DNA of 64,000 bases from Kingella_B sp963529665. Its GTDB lineage: Bacteria > Pseudomonadota > Gammaproteobacteria > Burkholderiales > Neisseriaceae. Below, in pieces: positions 52,524 through 61,543 of this stretch. Location of the stretch: NCBI GenBank assembly GCA_963529665.1, contig CAUSAG010000010.1:7336-71335 (forward strand). Direction: 5' to 3'. Every line of letters starts with the position of its first letter. The first letter of the stretch is position 1. Made by a program: the position numbers and the translations under genes. A model generated the notes under the pieces. The model was not told the origin of the DNA, made no database searches, and saw nothing but the letters and a program-made list of their open reading frames with translations.

Positions 52524-52550
52524 AGGCAGCTTTTCAGGCTGCCTTTTTTG
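52524..52550 (+). terminator. Intrinsic terminator after bamC
   Basis: AAGGCAGC pairs with GCTGCCTT around a 7-base loop, followed by six T. It is made from half of a DUS and a full inverted DUS. Confidence 0.85.
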
Positions 52551-52565
52551 TATTTGGGGCAGCCT

Positions 52566-53798
52566 GAAACCTTTGCAAAACTCCCAAGAACCCTTTAAAT
52601 TCCCCCATCTCCCCCCATCTCCCATGACCAGCTTCTTCTACCAAACCGCCCAAAGTCTCATCAACCAATACCCCGACCGTTTTCCCCTACTTAAAATTAC
52701 CCACCTACTAGACTGGCAAACCATAGAAGCCAAACTACAAAGCAAAAAAAATCATCCCCTCACCGCCAACAACGGCAGACCCGCCTATCCCACACTACCC
52801 ATGTTCCGAGCCATACTACTTGGACAATGGCACAACCTATCCGACCCAGAGCTAAAACGCAGTTTAATTATCCGTTTAGATTTCGTCCTATTCTGCCAAT
52901 TTCCAGACGAAACCCATCTACCCGACCACAGCACACTCAATCGCTTTCGCAACTGGTTGATGAAAGACCAACTGCTAGACAAACTGTTTGATGAAATCAA
53001 CCAACAACTCGCCCGCAACCAACTCAAAGTAGAAAAAGCCCAAACCACCATTGTAGATGCCAGCATCATCCAAACAGCAGCAAGTAAAACCAAAAAAGCA
53101 ATTGAAATAACAGCAGACAACCAAATCCATACCACCCCGCCCAGCAAAGATACCGATGCCAAATGAACCATTAAAAGCAAACATTGGCATTTGGGCTATA
53201 AGCTACATATACGCACCGATGCAGAAGGCTTTATAGAAGAAGCTCATGTTACTGCTGCCAATGCAGCCGATGTTAATAATCTAGAACCCGTATTAAGCAA
53301 AGTGCCAACAGGGACAAAAGTCTATGCCGATAAAGGTTACGATAGCGATTACAACCGCCAGCTATTGGAACAAAAACAATTAGCCGATGGTATTATGCGA
53401 CGAGCACGTAAAAACCGACCATTAAGCTCCAGCCATATTGAACGCAATAAACAGTTATCCAAAACCCGTTACCGAGTAGAACAGAGTTTTGCGATTTTGC
53501 ATCGGATATTTAAATGCAAACGGGCGAGTTACTTTGGATTAGCCAAGGTAAAAGGACAGATGTTGTTGAAGGTGATTTGTTTGAATTTGCTTAAAGCGGC
53601 AAACAAGTTGAGGACAGATGCGCCTATTGTTGGGGTGGGGGTGTGAGATGTGGCTTGAAAGGGGGGAAATAGCTTGCTTATGGGGAAGTTTAAGGGGATT
53701 CTTGGGTACATAGATGATGAGATTATGATGTGGGAATGGTTGAATTGGTGGTGAATTCAATTCTTGGGGGTGTTGGGGTGGGGTTTTGCAAAGGTTTC
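52566..53798 (+). mobile_element. IS5-family insertion sequence, inactive
   Basis: The ends match as inverted repeats: GAAACCTTTGCAAAACTCCC at the left and GAAACCTTTGCAAAACCCCA (complement of 53779-53798) at the right, 17 of 20 bases alike. These termini resemble IS1106-type elements of Neisseria. Both ends continue outward into CAGCCT, the DUS core, so the element abuts a DUS on each side. No clear target duplication is seen. Confidence 0.8.
52624..53646 (+). pseudogene. IS5-family transposase split by a TGA codon
   Basis: The frame reads from ATG 52624 to a TGA at 53164-53166, then continues in the same frame to 53646 (about 340 residues in all). The stop probably replaced a Trp codon (KDTDAK, stop, TIKSKHWHLGYK). 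DDE residues are present: Asp in TIVDASIIQTA, Asp in YADKGYDSDYN, Glu in RYRVEQSFAILHRIFK. The N-terminal helix-turn-helix region (PTLPMFRAILLGQWHNLSD) is typical. It should not be active unless the stop is read through. Confidence 0.9.
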
Positions 53799-53853
53799 AG
53801 GCTGAAACCTTTGCAAAACCCACAATCAAACAAGAAATAGTAAATTTTCCGTC

Positions 53854-53873
53854 ATTCCCGCACAGGCGGGAAT
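53854..53873. repeat. dRS3-like 20-base repeat
   Basis: ATTCCCGCACAGGCGGGAAT fits ATTCCC-N8-GGGAAT, the dRS3 repeat of Neisseria, a known target for filamentous-phage integrases and often found in arrays. Only one copy is seen here. Confidence 0.75.
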
Positions 53874-53920
53874 CTTGTTTGATATTCAGAAATAAATGTA
53901 AAAACAATATGTTGTTTATC

Positions 53921-53990
53921 AGTAGGTCGGGCATTTATGCCCGACAAACATTGACAAATAAAAACGTCGGGCATAAATGCCCGACCTACT
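53921..53990. repeat. Perfect 25-base inverted repeat
   Basis: Arms 53921-53945 and 53966-53990 are exact complements, separated by 20 bases. Each arm itself contains the palindrome GTCGGGCAT..ATGCCCGAC. The whole could fold into a long hairpin, or a cruciform in DNA. It fills the right half of the small IS-like element. Confidence 0.85.
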
Positions 53991-54019
53991 TAGGTTTTGC
54001 AAAAATTTCAGCCTGAAAA

Positions 54020-55222
54020 TCAGAATTCTGTTTCGGTAGCGTTGCCGCCGCTTAAAGATGCGGATGCAGGCGCGCTGGCGGTAATTTCAGGCTGCGGTAA
54101 CAAGCCTGCTTTTAAGTTTAATGCCGCGGCGTTAAGCGTGGGATAGTCGCTGAATGTGATTTGATAGCCGCCTGCGCTGTTGCCACGCAGTTGCGCACGC
54201 GCGCCCAATGGGAACGAAGTTTTGTTGGCAACATGACCAAATGGGAAACCCGTGTAGACAGGCACGCCTGTTGCGCGCGCGATGACTTGCGACACGTTGG
54301 TTAAATCGTAGCTGCTGTCGTAAACATCGCGGATATTATCCATGCGGAAATCGCCCAACACAATCGCTTGCTGGCTTTTCAAAATACCTGCCAAATGCAG
54401 CGTTTGCAGCATTCGTTCAATGCGATACGGCTGCTCGGCAACGTCTTCAATAAACAAAATACCGCCTTGAATTTTCGGCATATAAGGCGAGCCTGTCAAT
54501 GATGCCAACACGCTCAAATTACCGCCCCACAAAATACCATCCGCATCTTTCACGCGCGAAGTTTGGTAAGCGGATACCGCAACCGTGGTGCTGGCGGAAG
54601 TGGTGGTGCGGATAAAGCTATCCATTGTGTATAAGCTGGGTTGCGGCTTGGCAAATTCGCTGTATAACATTGGACCTGCGAAACTGGGCATGCCACTTTG
54701 TGCCAACAATGCCAGCTGAATGGCGGTTACATCACTGAATCCAAACAACAAAGTTTGCTGTTCGCGCATTCGTGCACCCAAGTTGCTCCAATCAATGTGT
54801 GGCAACAAGCGTGCTGCGCCATAGCCACCGCGTGTGCCCATCAACACTTTGGGCGTTGGCACGCGCCCTGTTGCCACATCTTGAAAATCAGCAATGCGCT
54901 CAAAATCGCTGCCCGCAAAACGTTGGAAATGGCGGTAAGCGGCGGTGTGGTTGGTGATGGAAAAACCTGCGTGGGCAAGGCGATCCAGCCCTGTTTGGAT
55001 GCGGCTGCTGTCTTCGCAAAAGCCTGATGACGCAAAAATTCGCATGGTGTTGTCGCCTTGGGTGCGTGATGAGGTTGCAGGTGGGGTTTGCGGTTGGGTA
55101 TTGACTGGCGTTTGAGGTTGCGGTTGTGGTTTGGGGCTACTACCGCAAGCAGCTAACACACCGCTGCCAGCTGCGATGAGCGAAGTTTGCAACAAATATC
55201 GGCGCGATAAGGTGAAATGCAT
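54020..55222 (-). CDS. ldcA: LD-carboxypeptidase, Tat lipoprotein
   Basis: LdcA removes the terminal D-Ala from tetrapeptides in cell-wall recycling. The 400-residue S66-family protein has the nucleophile in FGFSDVTAIQ, the glutamate in GGILFIEDVAEQPYRIERML and the histidine in FGHVANKTSF. The N-terminus combines a twin-arginine stretch (LSRRYLLQTSL) with a lipobox (GVLAACGSS), suggesting Tat export and lipid anchoring, unlike the cytosolic E. coli enzyme. A Pro/Gln linker follows. The stop lies 11 bases from the IS-like element. Confidence 0.9.
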   Translation of the reverse strand: MHFTLSRRYLLQTSLIAAGSGVLAACGSSPKPQPQPQTPVNTQPQTPPATSSRTQGDNTMRIFASSGFCEDSSRIQTGLDRLAHAGFSITNHTAAYRHFQRFAGSDFERIADFQDVATGRVPTPKVLMGTRGGYGAARLLPHIDWSNLGARMREQQTLLFGFSDVTAIQLALLAQSGMPSFAGPMLYSEFAKPQPSLYTMDSFIRTTTSASTTVAVSAYQTSRVKDADGILWGGNLSVLASLTGSPYMPKIQGGILFIEDVAEQPYRIERMLQTLHLAGILKSQQAIVLGDFRMDNIRDVYDSSYDLTNVSQVIARATGVPVYTGFPFGHVANKTSFPLGARAQLRGNSAGGYQITFSDYPTLNAAALNLKAGLLPQPEITASAPASASLSGGNATETEF

Positions 55223-55265
55223 GGGGTTTCCTTATGGGTGAACAAAACGGCGTATTATCGCGTTT

Positions 55266-55676
55266 TCAGGCTGCATTTAGAATGTGTTTTACTTGATTTG
55301 ACCAGTTTTCAGGCAGCCTGAAAACGGCTTGGCGCATAGCCGCTGCCCAAATGGGCGCAGGAAAGCAAGCATCGTCTTTAAAACGTGCGATAACGTGCCA
55401 ATGCAAATGCGGCACCACATTGCCCAAGCTGGCTAGATTGATTTTTTCAGGCTGCAATACTTGGCGCATCGCTGCTTCCACCTTGTAAACCATTTCCATC
55501 AGTTCAGCGCGTTCTGCGGGCTGCAAATCGCTCATCTCGGCAACATGATGTTGCCAAATCACGCGGCAAAAAGCTGGCGCGTTGGGCTCGTTATGCACGG
55601 CAATCACGCGCAGATTGGGTGTTTGCAGCAAAATTTCTTCGTGCTGCGCGGTGCAAATTGGGCAATCCATGTTCAT
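55266..55676 (-). CDS. HIT-family protein with N-terminal CxxC
   Basis: This protein of about 136 residues starts MNMDCPICTAQHEE with a CxxC pair and carries the histidine triad VVPHLHWHVIARF at about residues 92-104. It differs from the HinT-like protein at 4333 and is nearer to the diadenosine-polyphosphate hydrolase-type HIT proteins. VFRLPEN near the end is DUS-encoded. ATG 55676 has GGAG close by; ATG 55685 and 55670 are alternatives. Confidence 0.85.
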   Translation of the reverse strand: MNMDCPICTAQHEEILLQTPNLRVIAVHNEPNAPAFCRVIWQHHVAEMSDLQPAERAELMEMVYKVEAAMRQVLQPEKINLASLGNVVPHLHWHVIARFKDDACFPAPIWAAAMRQAVFRLPENWSNQVKHILNAA

Positions 55677-55742
55677 CGTCTCCATCAAATGTTTTCAGGC
55701 TGCCTCAATGTTGAAAGGCAGCCTGAAAAGTTATCACGCTAA

Positions 55743-56963
55743 TTATTTGGCAGCAGGGCGCGCAGCGGGCTTGCTGTCAAAAGTATCCAAGTCTTGACCT
55801 GGGGTGGACAGCAAATCGCCACGGTTCACGTTTTTAATGCTTTCCAAAATGATGGCGGAAGAAACGTGTGGGCCTGTGCGGTACACCATTGCCAAGCCGA
55901 TTTCTTCATTTGGCGTGTTCACAAAGTGCGTCGCTTTTTCGTTCGGGCTTCTCCAATCGGATTTCACCACTTGGCCGCGGCGGTAAATGCTCAACACCGT
56001 GCCGTTATCCAAGCCGTCGGCTTCGCCTTTGTTCAAAATCAGCGTTTGCATAGTGCCGCTTTCTTCCACGCCTTCCATGATGGAAATGATGTCTGCATCA
56101 ACGCGCGTTGCAGGCTCGTGTGGCACATAGTGGAACTCGGTCAATGCGGGCGATTTTTTAATCAGGTAGTCGCCTTGGTGGATTTCAGACAATGCACCGT
56201 CAATAATCATAGGCTGCGCGGTGCGCGTTGCGACTTTTTTGCCAACCAGCAAACCGTTTTTGGTGTTTGAATAGTATTCATCGCGGGCCAAATTCGCTTC
56301 TTCTTCCGCAGTGCGGTATGACAGGCGGCTGTTTGGCGTAACCAAAGTGGAGGCTTCGCCTACATACTCAACCAAGATGCCCAAGTTCGCTTTGCTGCGC
56401 GGGTCAACGATGGGACCGTTTGGACGGAACACGAGATATGTGCCCGACTCTGCAATGCCGTCCGCATAAATGCGGTCGCCGCCGGAGTAATACATGCGGT
56501 TATCAGGGCCGGCAACGATACGCGCGGCGTTTGCCAGTTGTTCTTTGGTCATGAATTGTGGCGTTTTCATGAACATATGATAGAAATTCACGTTGATGGT
56601 TGGAATAGCATAGCCTGAACCCAAATCACGCACGCGTGGGTTTAGTTTGAAGGTTGGGATGTCGCTCTTGCTGCCACGCGCCACGCTCAAACGGGGTTTG
56701 CCATTTACATAAGTGAGCACCAATGTTTGACCTGGATAGATCAAATTGGGGTTTTTAATTTGGTTGCGGTTCATGCCCCATAGTGCTGGCCATTTCCATG
56801 GGCGGTATAGGTATTTTCCTGAAATGCCCCATAGTGTGTCGCCTTGTTTTACGGTGTAACGCGCGGGAGCATTTTTTCTTACGCGCAAGGTGTCGGCCGT
56901 TGCGGCGGTGGTTGAAATCATCATACCTGCTGCACAAAGCAGCGTTATAATTGTTTTTTGCAT
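55743..56963 (-). CDS. Secreted LysM peptidoglycan-binding protein
   Basis: The 406-residue precursor has a signal peptide (cut after ATA, residue 23 or so) and one LysM domain at about residues 35-85 (ARYTVKQGDTLWGISGKYL; NLIYPGQTLVLTYVNG). The remainder has no named domain to my eye. A homologue stands divergent from def in Neisseria, as here. The upstream frame to 57032 lacks a signal, so ATG 56963 is chosen. Confidence 0.88.
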   Translation of the reverse strand: MQKTIITLLCAAGMMISTTAATADTLRVRKNAPARYTVKQGDTLWGISGKYLYRPWKWPALWGMNRNQIKNPNLIYPGQTLVLTYVNGKPRLSVARGSKSDIPTFKLNPRVRDLGSGYAIPTINVNFYHMFMKTPQFMTKEQLANAARIVAGPDNRMYYSGGDRIYADGIAESGTYLVFRPNGPIVDPRSKANLGILVEYVGEASTLVTPNSRLSYRTAEEEANLARDEYYSNTKNGLLVGKKVATRTAQPMIIDGALSEIHQGDYLIKKSPALTEFHYVPHEPATRVDADIISIMEGVEESGTMQTLILNKGEADGLDNGTVLSIYRRGQVVKSDWRSPNEKATHFVNTPNEEIGLAMVYRTGPHVSSAIILESIKNVNRGDLLSTPGQDLDTFDSKPAARPAAK

Positions 56964-57054
56964 TAGGAATCCCCTGTTAGCTTTGATGAGTTGGATTACA
57001 TTATTTAACGAACAATTGCAATGATAGTGCATTTTAAATTGTTTAGGCTAGCAT

Positions 57055-57060
57055 TATACT
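57055..57060 (+). promoter_or_regulatory. Possible -10 element for def
   Basis: TATACT lies 73 bases before the def ATG in an AT-rich divergent spacer. The -35 region (TTTTAA near 57032) is poor, so this is a weak call. Confidence 0.3.
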
Positions 57061-57132
57061 AAAATGCGTTAAGGAAATTGGCATCTATGCCACAGTTTTT
57101 TAAAAATCACACAAATTGAGGATATTTATTTT

Positions 57133-57636
57133 ATGGCTTTATTACCTATTTTAACGCATCCTGACGAACGCCTGCACATTGTCGCCAAACCCGTAGAACA
57201 GGTGGACGATCGCATTCGCACGCTGGTTGCCGATATGGCGGAAACGATGTACGCATCCAAAGGTATTGGCTTGGCGGCAACTCAGGTGAATGTGCACGAG
57301 CGCGTGGTGGTGATTGATTTGTCGGAAGAGAAAAACCAGTTGATTGCGCTGATTAACCCTGTTATCACCAAAAAAGACGGCGAAACCACTTACGAAGAAG
57401 GCTGTTTGTCTGTGCCGGGGATTTACGAGGAAGTTACCCGCGCGGAAACGATTACGGTGGAATTTTTGGATATTCAGGGCAATAAACAAACGCTGGATGC
57501 GGATGGCTTGCTGGCGATTTGCATTCAGCATGAGCTGGATCACTTGCAGGGCAAATTGTTTGTGCAATATTTGTCGCCGCTGAAACAAAACCGCATTAAA
57601 ACCAAAATGAAAAAACGCCAGCGCGAGACGATGTGA
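57133..57636 (+). CDS. def: Peptide deformylase
   Basis: Def removes the formyl group from new proteins. The 167-residue metalloenzyme shows all three motifs: GIGLAATQ (about 44-51), EEGCLSVPG with the metal cysteine, and QHELDHLQG with two metal histidines and the catalytic glutamate. It pairs functionally with fmt, 1.5 kb downstream; two membrane-protein genes stand between them. Confidence 0.97.
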   Translation: MALLPILTHPDERLHIVAKPVEQVDDRIRTLVADMAETMYASKGIGLAATQVNVHERVVVIDLSEEKNQLIALINPVITKKDGETTYEEGCLSVPGIYEEVTRAETITVEFLDIQGNKQTLDADGLLAICIQHELDHLQGKLFVQYLSPLKQNRIKTKMKKRQRETM

Positions 57637-57697
57637 TTTTCAGGCTGCCTTATGATGGATAATGTGAGGCAGCCTGAAAACGTTTTAGGAGAACGGG

Positions 57698-58327
57698 ATG
57701 ACAATGGCGCGATTGCAGCAGATTTATTTGTATTATTCGTATGCGGTGTTTGTGGTTTTGCTGTTTACCGCGTGGTGGCAGTATCAATTTGCTTTATTTT
57801 TGCTTTTAAGTTTTATTTTGCTGACCTGCAATGTGGTCATGAAAAGCTTGGCGTGGCTTGCAAAAAACCGCTATGCTGATTACGCCAGCCCAATGGATGC
57901 CACCATGCCCGCTGGGCTATTGTATGGCTTGATTGTGTTGGCTTATCTGCTGTTTTCGGAATTGCTCACCAACCCCAACCGCTTTAATTGGCTGTTGTTT
58001 GCAATTTGGGCAGGGTTAATTCTGCTGCCCAGCCTTTATTTTGAACTGCAAGTAAACCGCTTTATCGCGCATGAGCTGCAAGTAAACCGCTTTATCGCAC
58101 AATCGCTCGCTGCCATAAGGCAGCCTGAAAAATGGTCTGCGGGCAAAAAGCTGCTTTGGCTGCTACACGGGCTTGTGCCCTTGGGCATGGCGGCGTTCTC
58201 TTTTTATAGCGCGTTTACTCTCCACGACCATTCGGTAATGTGGCTAAAAGTGGGCTTTTTTACCTTGCTGATTGGGATTTTTATCTATCGCTATTTGCTG
58301 CTGCACTTGGGTTTTGAGGCAGCCTGA
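57698..58327 (+). CDS. Membrane protein, first of two tandem paralogues
   Basis: The 209-residue protein has about six hydrophobic segments and no family I recognise. It starts MARLQQIYLYYSYAVFVVLL and aligns along its whole length with the next gene. A 30-base in-frame duplication at 58043-58102 repeats ELQVNRFIA(H/Q). RQPEKWSAGKKLLWL includes a DUS, kept at the same position in the paralogue. AGGAGAAC is the ribosome site. Confidence 0.8.
   Translation: MTMARLQQIYLYYSYAVFVVLLFTAWWQYQFALFLLLSFILLTCNVVMKSLAWLAKNRYADYASPMDATMPAGLLYGLIVLAYLLFSELLTNPNRFNWLLFAIWAGLILLPSLYFELQVNRFIAHELQVNRFIAQSLAAIRQPEKWSAGKKLLWLLHGLVPLGMAAFSFYSAFTLHDHSVMWLKVGFFTLLIGIFIYRYLLLHLGFEAA
58043..58102 (+). repeat. 30-base tandem duplication in a membrane-protein gene
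   Basis: Units 58043-58072 and 58073-58102 differ at three bases only and encode ELQVNRFIAH and ELQVNRFIAQ. The paralogue at 58346 has a single counterpart (FARQFNHFVAQ), so the duplication arose after the gene pair split. Confidence 0.9.
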
Positions 58328-58345
58328 AACGTTTTCAGGAGAAAT

Positions 58346-58957
58346 ATGATGACGGTAGCGCGTTTGCAACAGATTTATTTGTATTATTCGTATGCAGTGT
58401 TGGCAGTTTTGCTGTTTATACTGTTGAAGCAAGATGATTTTGCTTTATATTGGGTGCTTTTTTATCCTTTGTTTTGCAATCATGCCATTTTTGACTTGGC
58501 GGACTGTTTAAAAAATCAGAAGCCTTTTTACGACAAATTTTTACGCACTAATGTGCCTGCCACGCCATTTTATCTATTTGCTGCAATGGGCTGCCTGCTG
58601 TTTTTAGAATCCAATGATAAAGGTTTTAACTGGCTGCTGTTCACGATTGGATTGTTATCGATAACGCTGCCCAATCTTTACTTTGCGCGACAATTTAACC
58701 ACTTTGTCGCACAGTTGCCTAAAGCAACAAGGCAGCCTGAAAAATGGTCAGTGGGCAGAAAATTGTTTTGGTTGATAACAGGTCTTGTGCCTTTGAGCAT
58801 TTCTATCCTTTTCTTTTATACGGCGTTTACACGAGATAACCAAATGGTACAGGGCATAAATTTTGGCTTATTGACATTATTGATAAGCATTTTGATGTAC
58901 CGCCATTTGCTGCTGCATTGGGGATTAGGGCAGCCTGAAAACACCCAAACCAACTGA
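58346..58957 (+). CDS. Membrane protein, second of two tandem paralogues
   Basis: The 203-residue protein mirrors its upstream neighbour (VARLQQIYLYYSYAVLAVLL; FNWLLFTIGLLSITLPNLYF; RQPEKWSVGRKLFWL; YRHLLLHWG). It is more diverged at the loop around residues 50-70. The shared leader CAGGAGAAAT/TAGGAGAAC shows that the ribosome site was copied too. Function unknown. ATG 58349 is an equal start candidate. Confidence 0.8.
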   Translation: MMTVARLQQIYLYYSYAVLAVLLFILLKQDDFALYWVLFYPLFCNHAIFDLADCLKNQKPFYDKFLRTNVPATPFYLFAAMGCLLFLESNDKGFNWLLFTIGLLSITLPNLYFARQFNHFVAQLPKATRQPEKWSVGRKLFWLITGLVPLSISILFFYTAFTRDNQMVQGINFGLLTLLISILMYRHLLLHWGLGQPENTQTN

Positions 58958-59096
58958 AATAGTTATGCCACCCATCACAACAGCCTTTTCAGGCTGCCTT
59001 ATTCATTACACCATCCCAACCGTTTAACCCATTTTCAGGCTGCCTAATATTCAATACTCCAAAGGCAGCCTGAAAACCACACACAAAGGACACCCC

Positions 59097-60026
59097 ATGA
59101 AAATCATCTTCGCAGGCACACCCGATTTTGCCGCCGCCGCGCTTAATGCCATCGCCGCCGCAGGCTTTGACATCCCGCTGGTGCTCACCCAGCCCGACCG
59201 CCCCAAAGGGCGCGGGATGCAGTTGCAAGCATCGCCTGTTAAACAAGCCGCGCAGGCACTCGGCTTGCGCGTTGAACAGCCTGAAAAACTGCGCGGCAAC
59301 GCCGAAGCCATTGCCCTGCTGCGCGAAATGGATGCCGACATTATGGTGGTTGCCGCTTACGGATTGATTTTGCCACAAGACGTGTTGGACGCGCCCAAAC
59401 ATGGCTGCCTAAACATCCACGCTTCGCTGTTGCCCCGTTGGCGCGGCGCGGCTCCGATTCAACGCGCGATTGAAGCGGGCGACGCGGAAACAGGCGTGTG
59501 CATCATGCAAATGGACGCAGGGCTGGACACAGGCGCGGTCGTCAGCGAACACCGCTGCCCCATTTTGCCCGGCGACACCGCCAACGAAGTGCACGACAAA
59601 CTGATGCGCCTTGGCGCGGCGGCGATTGTGGCGGATTTGCAAACCTTGCAGCGCGAAGGCAGCCTGAAAGCCACCCCGCAGCATGAAAACGGTATCACCT
59701 ACGCGCAAAAATTGAGCAAAGACGAAGCGAAAATCAACTGGCAGGAAGATGCCGCCATCGTGTCGCGCAAAGTCCGCGCCTTCAATCCCGTGCCCGTCGC
59801 GTGGACGCTATGGCAAGGCAAGCCGATGAAAATTTGGGCGGCAGAAGCGGTGGCAGGCGACGGCGCGGCTGGCGCGGTGTTGCGCGCAGATGCGGTGGGC
59901 ATTGTGGTGGCGTGTGGCACGGGCGCATTGCGGATTACCGAGTTGCAACCTGCTGGCAGCAAGCGGATGACGGCGGCGGCGTTTTTGGCGGGGCGCGAGT
60001 TGGCGGTGGGCACGGCGTTTGCGTAG
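59097..60026 (+). CDS. fmt: Methionyl-tRNA formyltransferase
   Basis: Fmt formylates initiator Met-tRNA. The 309-residue protein has IIFAGTPDFAAAALNAI at the start, VLTQPDRPKGRG, the catalytic core LNIHASLLPRWRGAAPIQRA with Asn, His and the later Asp (MQMDAGLDTGAV), and the C-terminal OB-like domain from about 205. Residues EQPEKL and EGSLKATP are DUS-encoded. Confidence 0.97.
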   Translation: MKIIFAGTPDFAAAALNAIAAAGFDIPLVLTQPDRPKGRGMQLQASPVKQAAQALGLRVEQPEKLRGNAEAIALLREMDADIMVVAAYGLILPQDVLDAPKHGCLNIHASLLPRWRGAAPIQRAIEAGDAETGVCIMQMDAGLDTGAVVSEHRCPILPGDTANEVHDKLMRLGAAAIVADLQTLQREGSLKATPQHENGITYAQKLSKDEAKINWQEDAAIVSRKVRAFNPVPVAWTLWQGKPMKIWAAEAVAGDGAAGAVLRADAVGIVVACGTGALRITELQPAGSKRMTAAAFLAGRELAVGTAFA

Positions 60027-60171
60027 TTTAGGCAGCCTGAAAAGCAGTCGCCCGCATCATTTGAAAGCGTTAATCTTTAAACCTTGCCGCCTTGCCCGCT
60101 AAGCATTCAGGCAGCCTGAAAGCAAGTTTACGAGCTTCTGCGAAGCCAAAACCCAATCCCAAAGGAAAACC

Positions 60172-61428
60172 ATGTCCCTATCCCAAGTCCAAAGCCTTGC
60201 CGCGCACACCCTTGCCGCCGTTGCATCGGGCAAAAATCTGTCCGACGAGCTTGCCTACATCATCGCGCAAACGCCCGAACTTACCGCGCAAGACAAAGGC
60301 ATGCTGCAAGACATCGCCTACGGCTGCCAACGCCATTTAGGCAGCCTGAAATTTATGCTCGGCAAAATGCTCAACAAACCCATAGACAACGAAGCCCTGC
60401 AAAGCTATCTGCTCGTTGCGCTCTATCAGCTCAACCACACGCAAAACGCGCCGCACGCGGTGGTGAACGAAGCAGTGAACCACATCGCGCGAATCGGGCA
60501 TGGGCAATACCGTTCCTTTGCCAACGCCATTTTGCGCCGCTTTTTACGCGAAAAAGAAGGGCTGAACAAAGCCTGTCGCTATGATGATGTTGCTAAACAC
60601 AATCTGCCCACTTGGCTACAAAAAACTCTGCAAAATCAACACCCCAAACATTGGCACAACATCGCCACCGCCTTCCAAGCCCATCCGCCGCTCACATTGC
60701 GCGTAAACCGTCGCCACGCCAATGCCGAGCAATATCTCACCCTACTGCACGAAGCGGGGCTAAACGGCAAAATTTTGGATGATTACGCCATTCGCCTTGC
60801 CCAAGCCGTGCCCGTTGCCCAATTACCGCGCTTTGCCGAAGGCTGGGCATCGGTGCAAGATTTTGGCGCACAGCAAGCCGCCTATCTGCTTAATCCGCAA
60901 AACGGCGAGCGCATTTTGGACGCTTGCGCCGCCCCAGGTGGCAAAACAGGGCATATTTTGGAACTGGCCGATTGCGATGTAACCGCGCTAGACATCGCCA
61001 CCCAACGCCTGCAACGCGTGCAAGACAATCTCGCCCGCTTGCGTTTTCAGGCTGCCTTATACTGCGCCGATGCCCAAAATTTAAGCGATTGGTATAATGG
61101 CGAACCGTTTGACGCAATCTTGGCAGACATCCCCTGCACCGCATCGGGCACAATTAAACGCAATCCCGACATCAAATGGCTGCGCCGCCCCACCGATGCC
61201 TACAAAACCGCCCGCCAGCAAGAACCCATGCTGGATGTGCTGTGGACAACGCTCAAATCAGGCGGACGAATGCTCTTGGCAACCTGCTCCATCTTTGAAG
61301 AAGAAAACCAGCAGCAATGCCATCGCTTTCTCAACCGCCACCCCGATGCCCAATTGCGCACCGAAAAAATCCTTATCCCAAGCGAAAAACAAGATGGCTT
61401 TTATTACGCACTTATTGAAAAGCATTAA
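60172..61428 (+). CDS. rsmB: 16S rRNA m5C967 methyltransferase
   Basis: RsmB methylates C967 of 16S rRNA. The 418-residue protein has an N-terminal NusB-like RNA-binding domain (residues about 5-130), then the Rossmann methyltransferase: LDACAAPGGKTGHILEL (SAM site), ADIPCTASGTIKRNPDIKW and the catalytic LLATCSIFEEEN. It follows fmt, the usual order in many proteobacteria. Confidence 0.96.
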   Translation: MSLSQVQSLAAHTLAAVASGKNLSDELAYIIAQTPELTAQDKGMLQDIAYGCQRHLGSLKFMLGKMLNKPIDNEALQSYLLVALYQLNHTQNAPHAVVNEAVNHIARIGHGQYRSFANAILRRFLREKEGLNKACRYDDVAKHNLPTWLQKTLQNQHPKHWHNIATAFQAHPPLTLRVNRRHANAEQYLTLLHEAGLNGKILDDYAIRLAQAVPVAQLPRFAEGWASVQDFGAQQAAYLLNPQNGERILDACAAPGGKTGHILELADCDVTALDIATQRLQRVQDNLARLRFQAALYCADAQNLSDWYNGEPFDAILADIPCTASGTIKRNPDIKWLRRPTDAYKTARQQEPMLDVLWTTLKSGGRMLLATCSIFEEENQQQCHRFLNRHPDAQLRTEKILIPSEKQDGFYYALIEKH

Positions 61429-61543
61429 CCGCGTTTTCAGGCTGCCGCAAACATTCAAACGCAGCCTGAAAATGAGCAGCGCGAGTTTCAGCGAAGCTAA
61501 AACCCCATCCATCTCAAGCCAAAGGCAGCCTGAAAACAAGCAA

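Larger units (their letters stand above)
53804..54009. mobile_element. Small non-autonomous element with IS-like ends
   Basis: This 206-base stretch is bounded by GAAACCTTTGCAAAACC and GGTTTTGCAAAAATTTC, which match as inverted repeats (15 of 17) and equal the ends of the adjoining IS. It holds no gene, so it may be a MITE mobilised by that transposase. It carries a dRS3-like word and a long inverted repeat. Confidence 0.65.

Noticed and set aside
53786..54016. 76-codon frame in the IS-like region
   Set aside because: It translates inverted repeats and the dRS3-like word and has no conserved feature.
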